Shown: one piece after another, positions 17,653 through 26,190 of the stretch | How the letters are laid out: the number at the start of each line of letters is the position of its first letter | How positions within the stretch are numbered: position 1 is the stretch's first letter | Assembly (NCBI GenBank): GCA_019635775.1 | Contig: JAHBYU010000004.1 | Location: forward strand, 186,001-250,000 | DNA length: 64,000 nucleotides | Direction: 5' to 3' | Source: Rhizobiaceae bacterium | GTDB lineage: Bacteria > Pseudomonadota > Alphaproteobacteria > Rhizobiales > Rhizobiaceae | Position numbers and translations under genes: made by a program | The notes under the pieces: generated by a model | The model's database searches: none | Told to the model about the DNA's origin: nothing | The model's input: only the letters and a program-made list of their open reading frames with translations

Positions 17653-17798
17653 GCCTCCGGCCGCGAAGCGTAGCTGGCGCAAGCTAGGCAGCCTTGCTTG
17701 TGCGAGGCTGAAGCGTCGACGCAACACCGATTCAAGCCTCACACAAGGCACGGGCTGTAATCCTGAAACGTCATATCGTTGCGAGGGACTCCGGCTCC
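17653..17798. promoter_or_regulatory. Divergent promoter region, DUF1217-flgF operon and motA operon
   Basis: Only 146 bp separate the two large motility operons. It contains an imperfect inverted repeat of about 20 bp per arm (17691-17712 GCCTTGCTTGTGCGAGGC against 17731-17749 GCCTCACACAAGGC) centred between the start codons, plus a short TAGCT/AGCTA repeat at 17671-17686. A regulator shared by both operons, such as VisNR or a downstream factor, could bind here; not demonstrated. Confidence 0.5.
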
Positions 17799-18674
17799 GT
17801 GAGCATTCTAATCGGACTAGTTGTGACGCTCGGCTGCGTGCTTGGTGGCTTCATGGCCATGGGCGGCCATATCGAGGTGCTTATCCAGCCCTGGGAAGTC
17901 GTGATTATCTGCGGCGCTGCGCTGGGTTCCTTCCTCGTCGCCAATCCGATGAAGGTTGTGAAGGACACGGGCAAGGCCTGCATGGAAGCCTTCAAGCAGG
18001 CTGTTCCGAAGGAGCAGGACTATCTCGAAGTGCTGGGCGTTCTGCACGCGTTGATGCGCGAGTTGAAGGCGAAGTCGCGCAGCGAGGTCGAGGCGCATAT
18101 CGATAACCCCCAGGAATCGGCCATCTTCCAGGCCTTTCCGACGATCCTCAAGAACACGGACCTGACGAACTTCATCTGCGACTATTGCCGGATCATCATC
18201 ATCGGCAACGCACGACCGCATGAAATCGAAGCTTTGATGGACGAGGAAATCCAGACCATCCGCGCGGACAAGCTTAAGGCTTATCACGCGTTGACCGTGA
18301 TGGGTGACGGCTTTCCGGCCATCGGCATCGTGGCCGCCGTGCTGGGCGTGGTGAAGGCGATGGGTGCGCTCGATCAGTCGCCGGAGATCCTCGGCGGGCT
18401 GATCGGCGCCGCGCTGGTCGGCACGTTCCTCGGCATTTTCATGTCCTACTGCATCGTCGGCCCGATCGCAGGCAAGGTGAAGTCCGTTCGCGAGAAGAAG
18501 AATCGCCTCTACGTCATCGTGAAGCAGACACTGCTAGCCTACATGAACGGTGCGCTTCCGCAGGTTGCGATCGAGTTCGGTCGCAAGACCATTTCGGCCT
18601 ATGAACGGCCCTCGATCGACGCTGTCGAACAAAGCACGATGAACGCGGCCGGCCTCGAGAAGAAGGCTGCGTGA
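17799..18674 (+). CDS. motA: Flagellar stator protein MotA
   Basis: Proton-channel stator subunit, partner of MotB. 291 residues, four membrane helices (residues about 4-22, 33-50, 168-192 and 200-225), and the channel segment [21 protein letters not shown] with the conserved proline. The start is GTG at 17799 with GAGGGA upstream. First gene of the plus-strand operon motA-fliM-fliN-fliG-flhB; motB is 17 kb away on the other strand, the usual rhizobial split. Confidence 0.97.
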   Translation: MSILIGLVVTLGCVLGGFMAMGGHIEVLIQPWEVVIICGAALGSFLVANPMKVVKDTGKACMEAFKQAVPKEQDYLEVLGVLHALMRELKAKSRSEVEAHIDNPQESAIFQAFPTILKNTDLTNFICDYCRIIIIGNARPHEIEALMDEEIQTIRADKLKAYHALTVMGDGFPAIGIVAAVLGVVKAMGALDQSPEILGGLIGAALVGTFLGIFMSYCIVGPIAGKVKSVREKKNRLYVIVKQTLLAYMNGALPQVAIEFGRKTISAYERPSIDAVEQSTMNAAGLEKKAA

Positions 18675-18681
18675 GATTTCG

Positions 18682-19614
18682 ATGAGCGCCACTCCCATGA
18701 CCCCCGAGGAGATGCGGGCCTATATCGTCGAACGACTGACGGGAGAGACCGGTGACGCGGACCGCGTCACGCAGGCAGCGCGCATGATTGTCGAAACGGC
18801 GCTTCCCGCCATCAAGGAGAGCCTCAAACAGACGCTCGCGCTCGATCTTCCGATCGAAATCATCGGGGTCGAGGTTTCGCGGATCGCTGATGCAAGGCCC
18901 GATAGCGATAACTGGGCGATGTGCGTGGCGGTTTCCGCATCGGGCCATGATGATGTGGTCATGACGATGGACACCGACGCCATCGCGCTTGCGGTGAGTG
19001 CGCTCTTCGGCGGCGACCCAGGCGTCGGCGTAGCGCCGATCAGGCGCGATCTTTCACCAACCGAAACCGTGGTCGCGTCGCGCATCTTTGCGCAGATCGT
19101 GACCGCGCTCGTCCATGTCGAAGACGGGCCTCTCGACCTCGCCCTGCCTGCTCCCTCCGCAATCTCTGGCTCCGAGATGCACAAGCGCGTGCTGCGCGAT
19201 GCGCCAGGCGCCCGCGTAACCCTTTCGGTGACAAATCCGTCGGGAAACGGAACACTCATCCTGACCATGCCGCAGCGACTGTTGCTGAAGGGTACCGGAA
19301 CACCGGCCCATGCCGGCGCGGGACATTCGGAACAGTGGGGACAGCGCTTCAGCGCGGAGGTGATGCGGTCGGGCGTCAACCTGCAGGCGACAATGCCGCT
19401 TGCGCGCATGACGCTTGGCCAGATAGCCGGACTCGAGGTCGGGCAGGTCATCGAGTTCGAGCCGGAAGCCCAGTCGCAGGCCAAGCTTTCGGCGCGACAA
19501 AAGACGCTGTTCGTCTGTGAATTCGGCAAGCTGGGACAGAACTACACGGTACGCGTCCGGCATCCTTTCGATGCCGGCCAGGACATGATGGAAGGCCTGG
19601 TTGCCAACAGGTAA
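18682..19614 (+). CDS. fliM: Flagellar switch protein FliM
   Basis: C-ring component that binds phosphorylated CheY and sets motor speed or direction. 310 residues with a C-terminal SpoA/SPOA domain (LARMTLGQIAGLEVGQVIEFEPEAQSQAKLSAR). The N-terminal EIDxL-type CheY-binding peptide of enterobacterial FliM is not evident, as expected for the divergent rhizobial FliM. It starts 7 nt after motA. Confidence 0.93.
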   Translation: MSATPMTPEEMRAYIVERLTGETGDADRVTQAARMIVETALPAIKESLKQTLALDLPIEIIGVEVSRIADARPDSDNWAMCVAVSASGHDDVVMTMDTDAIALAVSALFGGDPGVGVAPIRRDLSPTETVVASRIFAQIVTALVHVEDGPLDLALPAPSAISGSEMHKRVLRDAPGARVTLSVTNPSGNGTLILTMPQRLLLKGTGTPAHAGAGHSEQWGQRFSAEVMRSGVNLQATMPLARMTLGQIAGLEVGQVIEFEPEAQSQAKLSARQKTLFVCEFGKLGQNYTVRVRHPFDAGQDMMEGLVANR

Positions 19615-19642
19615 GCCGGATCAGGAGTTGGAGAAGACAGTC

Positions 19643-20056
19643 ATGACGCAAGCCAGCGCGGCATTTGACGAGGAGCACTCGCAGGAACAGCTCAACCGGG
19701 CAATCGAGGAACTGCGCGGCGTCCTTAGTGATGAAGAGCAGCAGCGACCGACCCAGCCGCAGTCAACGTCATCGCCCGCGGCGAAGCCCACATTGAACGG
19801 CCACAATACGTCGCTCATCATGGATATCCCGGTCGAGGTCCAGATCGTTCTGGGCAGCACCGAGATGGCCGTGTCCGACCTGATGGGGCTCCAGAAGGGC
19901 TCGACGGTTGCGCTGAACCGGCGCGTGGGCGAGCCGGTCGATGTCATGGTGAACGGTCGTCGCGTAGCGCGCGGGGAGATCACCGTTTTGCAGAATGATC
20001 CGTCGCGCTTCGGCATCACGCTGACGGAAATCAGCGCTGCAACGAAGCTGGGCTGA
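19643..20056 (+). CDS. fliN: Flagellar switch protein FliN
   Basis: C-ring subunit. 137 residues: a charged N-terminal extension, then the SPOA domain (IMDIPVEVQIVLGSTEMAVSDLM; GSTVALNRRVGEPVDVMVNGRRVARGEI). Start ATG at 19643 has GGAGAAG upstream; an earlier in-frame ATG overlapping fliM is less well placed. Confidence 0.95.
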   Translation: MTQASAAFDEEHSQEQLNRAIEELRGVLSDEEQQRPTQPQSTSSPAAKPTLNGHNTSLIMDIPVEVQIVLGSTEMAVSDLMGLQKGSTVALNRRVGEPVDVMVNGRRVARGEITVLQNDPSRFGITLTEISAATKLG

Positions 20057-20087
20057 TGGTCCTGGCGACGCTGAGGGAGATGGCAGC

Positions 20088-21101
20088 ATGAGCAGCGTCG
20101 TGGAGATGACGCGGGCGCAGAAGGCTGCCGCCATCCTCGTTGCGATGGGCAAACCCTCCGCGAGCAAGCTCCTCAAGTTCTTCAAGCAGGAGGAACTCAA
20201 AGCTTTGGTCGAAGGCGCGCGTCTCCTGCGCACGATCAGCCAGGCGGACCTCGAGAAGATCGTGGCCGAGTTCGAGGCCGAGTTCGCGGAGGGCGCCGGC
20301 TTGATGGACTCCAGCGACCAGATGGACACGATCCTCAACGAGACGCTTTCGCCTGAGGAGATGAACGCGCTGATGGGCGTCGAGCAGCCGGCGACGGAAG
20401 ACAAGGGGCCCCCGCCCGTATGGCCGGATGTGGAAAAGGCTGATCCGGTTCGGATTGCGGGCTTCCTTTCGGAGGAGCATCCGCAGACCGCGGCACTTGT
20501 CCTGTCGAAGCTTTCGCCGGGGACCGCTGCCAACGTGCTGCTGGCGATCGACAAGGACGCGCGCAACGAGATCGTCAAGCGCATGATGTCGATGGCGGCC
20601 ATCCCCGAGGTCGCGACCGGCATCATAGAGGACCAGCTTCGTTCGCGCCTGCTTGCCGAAAGCGCCACGCGCGACACATCGGCCGGCCAGATACGCGTCG
20701 CCAGCGTCTTGAACGAACTGGACAAGGAAAAGCTCGACGAATTGATGCAGGATCTCGAGGCGGCAGGCGCGCCGGATATGGATGCCCTGCGCTCGCGGCT
20801 GTTCGCATTCGAGGACATCGTCCATCTCACGCAAAAGGCGCGTGTCGCCCTGTTCGACAGCATATCGAGCGAACTGGTCACGCTTGCTCTGCGCGACGCA
20901 CCACCGGCGCTGACCGAAGCGGTTCTGTCGTCGATCGGCGCGCGCGCGCGGCGCATGATCGAATCCGAACTGGGGCAGGGGTCCGATGGCATCAACGGGG
21001 CCGACATAACCCGGGCGCGCAAGGCGATCGCTGCCAACGCGATCCGCATGGCGCGAGACGGCGCCTTCGAATTGCCGAGCACTGAAAGCGCGGCGGCCTG
21101 A
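20088..21101 (+). CDS. fliG: Flagellar motor switch protein FliG
   Basis: Torque-generating rotor protein between the MS ring and the rest of the C ring. 337 residues with the three FliG regions: N-terminal (RAQKAAAILVAMGKPSASKLLKFF), middle EHPQTAALVLSKLSP motif, and C-terminal charged helix (LREERmotif equivalent about residues 240-310). Order fliM-fliN-fliG is the rhizobial one. Confidence 0.96.
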   Translation: MSSVVEMTRAQKAAAILVAMGKPSASKLLKFFKQEELKALVEGARLLRTISQADLEKIVAEFEAEFAEGAGLMDSSDQMDTILNETLSPEEMNALMGVEQPATEDKGPPPVWPDVEKADPVRIAGFLSEEHPQTAALVLSKLSPGTAANVLLAIDKDARNEIVKRMMSMAAIPEVATGIIEDQLRSRLLAESATRDTSAGQIRVASVLNELDKEKLDELMQDLEAAGAPDMDALRSRLFAFEDIVHLTQKARVALFDSISSELVTLALRDAPPALTEAVLSSIGARARRMIESELGQGSDGINGADITRARKAIAANAIRMARDGAFELPSTESAAA

Positions 21102-21138
21102 GCCGCCTTCTCCTTGAACCCAATCGAGCGCTGTCGTC

Positions 21139-22218
21139 ATGTCGGATGAAGTCGACAAGGAGAGTAAAACCGAGGAAGCGACCGAGAAGAAAATCCGTGA
21201 CACGATCGAGAAGGGCAAACTCCCTCAATCGCGTGAAACCGGCATATTCGCCTCCTTCATCGCCATCCTCATCTTCTTCGTCTTCTTCGCGGGAAACTCG
21301 ATAATCGAGCTGGGAACCTTTCTCTCGATATTCCTGGAAAAACCGGATGCCTGGTCGATGGACACGTCAACCGACGTCGTGGCGCTGTCCAGGCTGGTGA
21401 CGATGGAGATCGGCAAGGCGGTCGCGAGCCTGTTGATCCTTCTGGTTGTCGCCGGCGTTGGTGCCTCTGCCTTCCAGAATGTCCCGCAATTCGTCGGCGA
21501 AAGGATCCGACCGCAGGCTTCGCGCATATCGCTCTCCAAGGGGTGGTCGCGGCTTTTCGGCGTGCAGGGTTTCGCCGAATTCCTCAAGTCGCTGGGAAAG
21601 CTCTTTTTTGCGGTCGCAGTGCTCTGCTTCGTGCTTTCGGACAGCCTGAGGCAGTTCCTCGCGGGAATGCTGACGCAAACGACGGACTATGTGGCCGTGG
21701 TGCGTGGCATGGCGATCGACATCGTCGTTTCCATCGTGCTCGTGATGGGGCTCGTCGCGGGCATCGACCTCGTCTGGTCGCGCTTCCACTGGCGGCAGGA
21801 CCTCCGTATGACCAAACAGGAGGTCAAGGACGAGCTGAAGCAGTCGGAAGGTGACCCGATCGTCAAGTCGCGGCTGCGTTCGCTCGCGCGCGACAGGGCG
21901 CGACGGCGTATGATGACGGCGGTACCTCGGGCGACTTTGGTCATTGCCAATCCGACTCACTATGCCATCGCATTGCGGTATGTGCGTGAGGAAGACAGCG
22001 CGCCGATGGTTCTGGCGAAAGGCACTGATCTCGTCGCGCTGAAGATCCGCGAAATAGCCGAGGCCAACAACGTACCGGTTTTCGAAGACGTGGCGCTTGC
22101 CCGTTCCATGTACAAGCAAGTTTCGGTCGATAGCGTCATACCGCAACAGTTCTACCAAGCTGTCGCCGAACTGATCCGGGTTGTGTACTCACAGAAGGCC
22201 AAGCGAAAGCTCCAATGA
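21139..22218 (+). CDS. flhB: Flagellar export switch protein FlhB
   Basis: Membrane component of the export gate that switches substrate specificity from hook to filament. 359 residues, four membrane helices, and a C-terminal cytoplasmic domain with the autocleavage site Asn271-Pro-Thr-His (VIANPTHYAIAL). N-terminus is charged (DKESKTEEATEKKIRD), as in the family. It overlaps the next small gene by 4 nt. Confidence 0.98.
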   Translation: MSDEVDKESKTEEATEKKIRDTIEKGKLPQSRETGIFASFIAILIFFVFFAGNSIIELGTFLSIFLEKPDAWSMDTSTDVVALSRLVTMEIGKAVASLLILLVVAGVGASAFQNVPQFVGERIRPQASRISLSKGWSRLFGVQGFAEFLKSLGKLFFAVAVLCFVLSDSLRQFLAGMLTQTTDYVAVVRGMAIDIVVSIVLVMGLVAGIDLVWSRFHWRQDLRMTKQEVKDELKQSEGDPIVKSRLRSLARDRARRRMMTAVPRATLVIANPTHYAIALRYVREEDSAPMVLAKGTDLVALKIREIAEANNVPVFEDVALARSMYKQVSVDSVIPQQFYQAVAELIRVVYSQKAKRKLQ

Positions 22219-22652
22219 ACCGACAGCCGCATTCAGCGTCTCGCGAGGCCATCGTGGCGGAAGCCATCAGGGAGGTTGTCGGCGAGTTGCGTCTCGTCGA
22301 CGCGTCCGACTACATCGCCTTCATCCGGCTCGAGCATTTTGCGACCGTCTCGGATATCGTGGATTCGGCAGCGGAACTGTTCTTCATGCCTGGCACGCTG
22401 AGACTGGGCCACGGCGGCGAGGCTCATGTCACATGGTCCGATCCGCCTCGCATCATCCTTGACCTGGAGCTTCGACCAGCAGGCGCGACCGTCTATTTCG
22501 CGCTGATCCTCGAAGACGAGCGGGCAGCGGTCGAGGTGAATTATGTGTCCTTCGACCGTCCAGACCCGGACCCGGAACGCAACACGGCCTTTCTTGCAGC
22601 GGCTCTCGAGAGTTCGCGCATACGCCGTACCGAGCCGGTGGCCGGACTCTGA
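22215..22652 (+). CDS. Conserved hypothetical protein, tail of the motA-flhB operon
   Basis: 145 residues with no recognised motif, signal peptide or membrane segment; acidic and probably cytoplasmic. The start overlaps the flhB stop (ATGA), so it is translated with flhB. S. meliloti, as I recall it, also has an unnamed gene between flhB and visR. It ends 2 bp before the convergent visR stop. A motility-related role is inferred only from linkage; a regulator of export or of VisNR is possible. Confidence 0.7.
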   Translation: MNRQPHSASREAIVAEAIREVVGELRLVDASDYIAFIRLEHFATVSDIVDSAAELFFMPGTLRLGHGGEAHVTWSDPPRIILDLELRPAGATVYFALILEDERAAVEVNYVSFDRPDPDPERNTAFLAAALESSRIRRTEPVAGL

Positions 22653-22654
22653 AC

Positions 22655-23422
22655 CTATTCGATGAGGCCGAGCCGAAGCGCCTTGGCCACGGCGTGCATG
22701 CGGTTGACCGCATCGAGCTTCTGGGCCGTGTTGGTCAGATACTGGTTTGCGGTGTGCACCGACAGTTTCAGCGTCCGGGCGATTTCCTCGCTGGTATAGC
22801 CGTTCGCGGTGAGCTTGAGGCATTCGAGTTCGCGCTTTGAAATGGACGGGAACCGGCCGGCTTCGCCGGGCCTGATACGCGCTACGGCTTCAAACAGGGA
22901 GAAGCACCGCGCGTGGATCTCGCAAAGGCTCTCGGGTGTGAGCGTTAGCTCGAACCCGAGGAACACGACAAGGCCGCACCGCCCGCGATCCGTATGGACC
23001 GGAAACGCGATACCCGCCGTCTCGGGCACAAGCGCTTCGATCCTCATCGGCCAGACGAGCCTTTCGAAACAGTCAGCGGCGCTGCTGGCGGGTTCGTCCG
23101 CCCACCAAAGCGGCACACTCGAATTGCGGATGTGGCGAACAATGTTGGCCCGGTCGTCGCCCGTGATGTGGATCGTCTCGGACGAGATGGCCGGATAGCT
23201 GGAATCGAAGCACGGCCAGAGCAGGGGTCGGTCAGGCAATGGCGCCGAGAAAAAGAAAGCAAAGCTTTCGGCGTTGATGTCCACCGCGATCCAGCGCGCC
23301 CGCCGGACAGCATCTGGAATGGTGGTGGTGCGCTGTTGCTCGGAATAGAGCGCTGCTCCCCCGAAAAGCGGACGATGGACGTCCTGGGAGATTTCCCCGG
23401 CGATTTCGACCGCAGCGCTCAA
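22655..23422 (-). CDS. visR: LuxR-type master motility regulator VisR
   Basis: Partner of VisN; in S. meliloti the VisN-VisR pair is the top activator of flagellar, motor and chemotaxis genes. 255 residues from TTG at 23422, which overlaps the visN stop (TTGA); a longer frame exists but reads through visN in another register. The C-terminus (about 194-255) is a LuxR/GerE helix-turn-helix (SKRELECLKLTANGYTSEEIARTL, quoted to SEEIAR). The N-terminal two-thirds is an autoinducer-binding-like domain. TTG start and overlap suggest tight translational coupling and 1:1 output with VisN. Confidence 0.9.
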   Translation of the reverse strand: MSAAVEIAGEISQDVHRPLFGGAALYSEQQRTTTIPDAVRRARWIAVDINAESFAFFFSAPLPDRPLLWPCFDSSYPAISSETIHITGDDRANIVRHIRNSSVPLWWADEPASSAADCFERLVWPMRIEALVPETAGIAFPVHTDRGRCGLVVFLGFELTLTPESLCEIHARCFSLFEAVARIRPGEAGRFPSISKRELECLKLTANGYTSEEIARTLKLSVHTANQYLTNTAQKLDAVNRMHAVAKALRLGLIE

Positions 23423-24129
23423 ATGATGCCGTTCCTGATTGCGGTCGCGATCGCCATCGCACGGTTGCTCGCCGACAGTTTCTGGATGGCGTGCGTCACG
23501 TAGTTGTTCACCGTGTTCCCGGAAACCCCAAGGATTAGTGCGACCTCCTCGGTGGTCTTTCCTTCGGAGACCCAAAGAAGGCATTCGCGCTCACGGTCGG
23601 ATAGGGGATCCTGCGTGTCCGCCGTGGACAGCAGGTCCGACATCTTGGAGAGGGCGTATCCGCAGCGCATCTGGACGACTACCAGCTTGGCCTCATTGAT
23701 GAAGTTCGGATGCTCCGATGAAAGCAACAGGAAATGCCGTTGCCTGCCAACCTGAACAGCGAGCGCGTAGAGTTCGCGGTGGCCGAGCACGTCGAGCATG
23801 GCTGCTTCCTCGCCGCCGAGAACCTCCGGCATGGGTGGCGCGTGCGCGACAAGGAGGCCGCGCGGTCGGCTGCCGGGCGGCGCCGCCGGCAGTTGCGCCA
23901 GCCTCGCGATGACATCGAGCCCGACAAGCTCGATTGCGTCGTGAATCCAGTTTGATGCGAGGATTCGGACCGTGTTGTGGTCTTCACTGCTCACGATGGC
24001 GACAAGCATGTAGGCATCGGCCATGACCTCGGCGGTTATCTCCATGAGGAACGCCGTCAGGTCTCCGCGCGATGCCGAACCGGCTGGCGTGAGCGTCGAA
24101 GGGTCGGAAAATGCTTGAACCGTGGTCAA
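23419..24129 (-). CDS. visN: LuxR-type master motility regulator VisN
   Basis: 236 residues: an N-terminal ligand-binding-like domain and a LuxR helix-turn-helix at about residues 174-236 (LSDRERECLLWVSEGKTTEE; VSGNTVNNYVTHAIQKL). The gene lies beside visR at the end of a flagellar cluster, as in Sinorhizobium and Mesorhizobium. The effector of VisNR is unknown. Its upstream region is rich in inverted repeats. Confidence 0.92.
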   Translation of the reverse strand: MTTVQAFSDPSTLTPAGSASRGDLTAFLMEITAEVMADAYMLVAIVSSEDHNTVRILASNWIHDAIELVGLDVIARLAQLPAAPPGSRPRGLLVAHAPPMPEVLGGEEAAMLDVLGHRELYALAVQVGRQRHFLLLSSEHPNFINEAKLVVVQMRCGYALSKMSDLLSTADTQDPLSDRERECLLWVSEGKTTEEVALILGVSGNTVNNYVTHAIQKLSASNRAMAIATAIRNGII

Positions 24130-24437
24130 TGGCAGGCCAGAATCATCCCGTTACCGGCGGCAGCGACTGCCGGCCGGATAGCTGCTTTCCGGTGGTGTGA
24201 AGACTCAGGTTACGTACGCTTAAAGATCGAGCCGATTCGAAGAGCGTACGCAAAACCACGAATGCCTGCGGGTAGAATTTCCGCGTCGGCGCATGTCTGA
24301 TGGTTTCGCCGGCCCCCCAAGGTACGGCTGATTCGGGGATAATCTACCCGCAGACGAATCGGACATCAAATGCCGATTGACAAAAGATGGGATTCGAGTC
24401 CGCATCAAGACTCAGATCCTGACAGGCCGGTCCTCTG
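24130..24437. promoter_or_regulatory. Intergenic region upstream of visN with inverted repeats
   Basis: 308 bp without a credible gene. It holds two perfect inverted repeats: CTGCGGGTAGA/TCTACCCGCAG (24266-24276 and 24343-24353, 66 bp apart) and CGTACGCT/AGCGTACG (24213-24220 and 24243-24250). A CGATTCG-like word recurs several times in either orientation. The promoter of visN should lie here; the left part is also downstream of the 24438-25007 gene. Confidence 0.5.
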
Positions 24438-25007
24438 TCATCGACCCTGATCGGCATCTTTTTTACCGGGCGCGTCTTCACTCCCGATATCTTCGTCCCA
24501 CATGTCCTCTGAGACGAAACCGTCCCATCCGTCCCCAGCATATTCGCCGCGCTTGACGTTTGTGTTGATGGCGCCGCATCGGCGCAGGATATCGATCACC
24601 TTCGCGACTTCATCGTCGTGGACGCGCGCCGTAACGAGCGTACGGCCCTTGGGGATCGATCCGCCTCCGCTCGTGGCGTATCTCATGTGGCCGGTGGCAT
24701 TCACGAAAATGCCCACGACGCCACCTGCAATGCAGCCCGCCGCCGCGCCGAAGATGGCGGTCGTCAGCCAACCCATGCGGGCGAAGAGGCCGAGATCCGG
24801 TATGGCAAAGCCGGCCAGCCCCGCCAGAACGCCCGCCACACCTCCGATTGCCGCACCAAGAACGGCGTCCTGGAGGATTTTCACGAACCGGTTGCGGCGA
24901 GGGCCGACGATCGTGATGTCTTCGCTGGCAACGCCGAAATCCGACAGGGCGTCGACCGCGGCGATCACCTCGTCATAGGTATCGAACAGCGCGCCGATGG
25001 TCTGCAT
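24438..25007 (-). CDS. General stress protein 17M-like membrane protein
   Basis: 189 residues. The N-terminus (GALFDTYDEVIAAVDALSDFGVASEDITIV) matches the YflT/general stress protein 17M-like domain, which has a beta-alpha-beta start. Two Gly/Ala-rich hydrophobic helices follow (about residues 47-70 and 80-103), then a second soluble segment with a predicted ferredoxin-like pattern (GRTLVTARVHDDEVAKVIDIL) and an acidic tail. Function is unknown; such proteins are often stress induced. Not linked to motility. Confidence 0.7.
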   Translation of the reverse strand: MQTIGALFDTYDEVIAAVDALSDFGVASEDITIVGPRRNRFVKILQDAVLGAAIGGVAGVLAGLAGFAIPDLGLFARMGWLTTAIFGAAAGCIAGGVVGIFVNATGHMRYATSGGGSIPKGRTLVTARVHDDEVAKVIDILRRCGAINTNVKRGEYAGDGWDGFVSEDMWDEDIGSEDAPGKKDADQGR

Positions 25008-25091
25008 GCCTTGACCTCACGAACCGGGCTTGACCGGAAAGCGGCCTATAGCCCATCACTTGTATCCTACGCGGAAAAGCCCGCGATTGCG

Positions 25092-25415
25092 ATGGCAGGG
25101 AGGTTCGCCGTGGTCGAAACGCTTTGGCGCCATATGTCGGGCGCCCCAAGGGATGGCAGCCGCATCCTCGTTACCGTACGCTCGTCGGAGCAGGGCCCGG
25201 CCGAGGTAGACGTTGCCTATTGGGCGAGAGCCGACCAGTTCGGCATCGAGGGCTGGAGGGCCGCGGATTCTCATCCGGGGCAGATCATCGCCTATGCCGA
25301 TCCCGAGCTGAAATGCTGGATGCCGTTGCCGTCAGCAGGTCAGGACGACGGCGCGGACCTCCCGGCGCCCTGGGCCGGCGAGGATGCAGAGGAGCTTTTC
25401 GGCTCCGGCATCTGA
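25092..25415 (+). CDS. Small DUF551-like hypothetical protein
   Basis: 107 residues from the ATG at 25092. The segment WRHMSGAPRDGSRILVTVRSS ... VDVAYW resembles the W-x-PIETAPKDG-x-ILV pattern of small DUF551-like proteins of phage and bacterial chromosomes, function unknown. The longer open frame upstream is antisense to the neighbouring stress protein gene and is not used. It converges with the GntR gene 16 bp away. Confidence 0.6.
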   Translation: MAGRFAVVETLWRHMSGAPRDGSRILVTVRSSEQGPAEVDVAYWARADQFGIEGWRAADSHPGQIIAYADPELKCWMPLPSAGQDDGADLPAPWAGEDAEELFGSGI

Positions 25416-25431
25416 GCTCAGACCGGCTCGA

Positions 25432-26190
25432 TCAGGATTGCGGAGAATAGCGGCTGCCGAGCGAGTAGCGGTTGCCCGCATAGATCAGCCGGTTGACGGT
25501 CGCGACTGAAGTCCCCGACCATGTTCGGCGGTGAAGCAGAAGGCACGGCGTTCCCGGTTCGAGCATCAGGAGATTGGCCGTTTCATCGTCGGCGGCAATG
25601 GCGGAGATGACGTGCTCGACCTCGGTCAGCGGCGTGCTTTGCTGGAGATAGTCGAACGTGGTGGTCGTCTCGAAGTCCTGCGCTTCATAATCCGGAACCA
25701 GCCGCGAATTGACGAAACGCTCCTCCAGCAGCACGGGAACACCGTTCTCGTGATGGATGATAACGGAATGCCCCACCGGTGACCGGCTGGCAAATTCGAA
25801 GGCGGCTGCGAGGTCCGGCGTAGGCACGATGGTTTCCAGCAGGACAACCCTGGAATGATGTTTCGCCGCGCGTTCCGCGATCTCGTCGGCGATATCGTTG
25901 ATCTCGATCAGTGCCGATTGCGGCCTGGGTGGCGCGACGAACGTGCCGACACCCTGGATGCGCAGGAGATGCCCCTGCGAGGTGAGTTCGCGCAGCGCGC
26001 GGTGCACCGTCATGCGAGAGACGCCGAGCGAGGCGACCAGCTCGTTCTCGGAAGGCAGCTTCTCGTTGCGCCCCCACGCTCCGCTGCCGATGTTGGTCAG
26101 GACATATTCCTTGACCTTCTCATAGAGCGGCCCGGTTGAATCGGACAAGCCATTCGTGCGGCTGTCGCCTTTGGGTCCCGTCTCCTTCAT
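25432..26190 (-). CDS. HutC-subfamily GntR regulator (probable hps repressor)
   Basis: 252 residues: N-terminal winged helix (LYEKVKEYVLTNIGSGAW; LPSENELVASLGVSRMTVHR at about residues 45-65) and C-terminal UTRA ligand-binding domain (VPVLLEERFVNSRLVPDY; LMLEPGTPCLLLHRRTW). Last gene of the DHPS operon, overlapping the alcohol dehydrogenase by 4 nt, so it would be autoregulated. Candidate operators with ATACAAGCAT occur at 32653-32662 and 33511-33520. HutC-type regulators usually respond to an early pathway metabolite. Confidence 0.88.
   Translation of the reverse strand: MKETGPKGDSRTNGLSDSTGPLYEKVKEYVLTNIGSGAWGRNEKLPSENELVASLGVSRMTVHRALRELTSQGHLLRIQGVGTFVAPPRPQSALIEINDIADEIAERAAKHHSRVVLLETIVPTPDLAAAFEFASRSPVGHSVIIHHENGVPVLLEERFVNSRLVPDYEAQDFETTTTFDYLQQSTPLTEVEHVISAIAADDETANLLMLEPGTPCLLLHRRTWSGTSVATVNRLIYAGNRYSLGSRYSPQS

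Noticed and set aside
24618..25091. Upstream extension of the small DUF551-like gene
   Set aside because: The extension is antisense to the stress-protein gene, and the family begins near the ATG at 25092.
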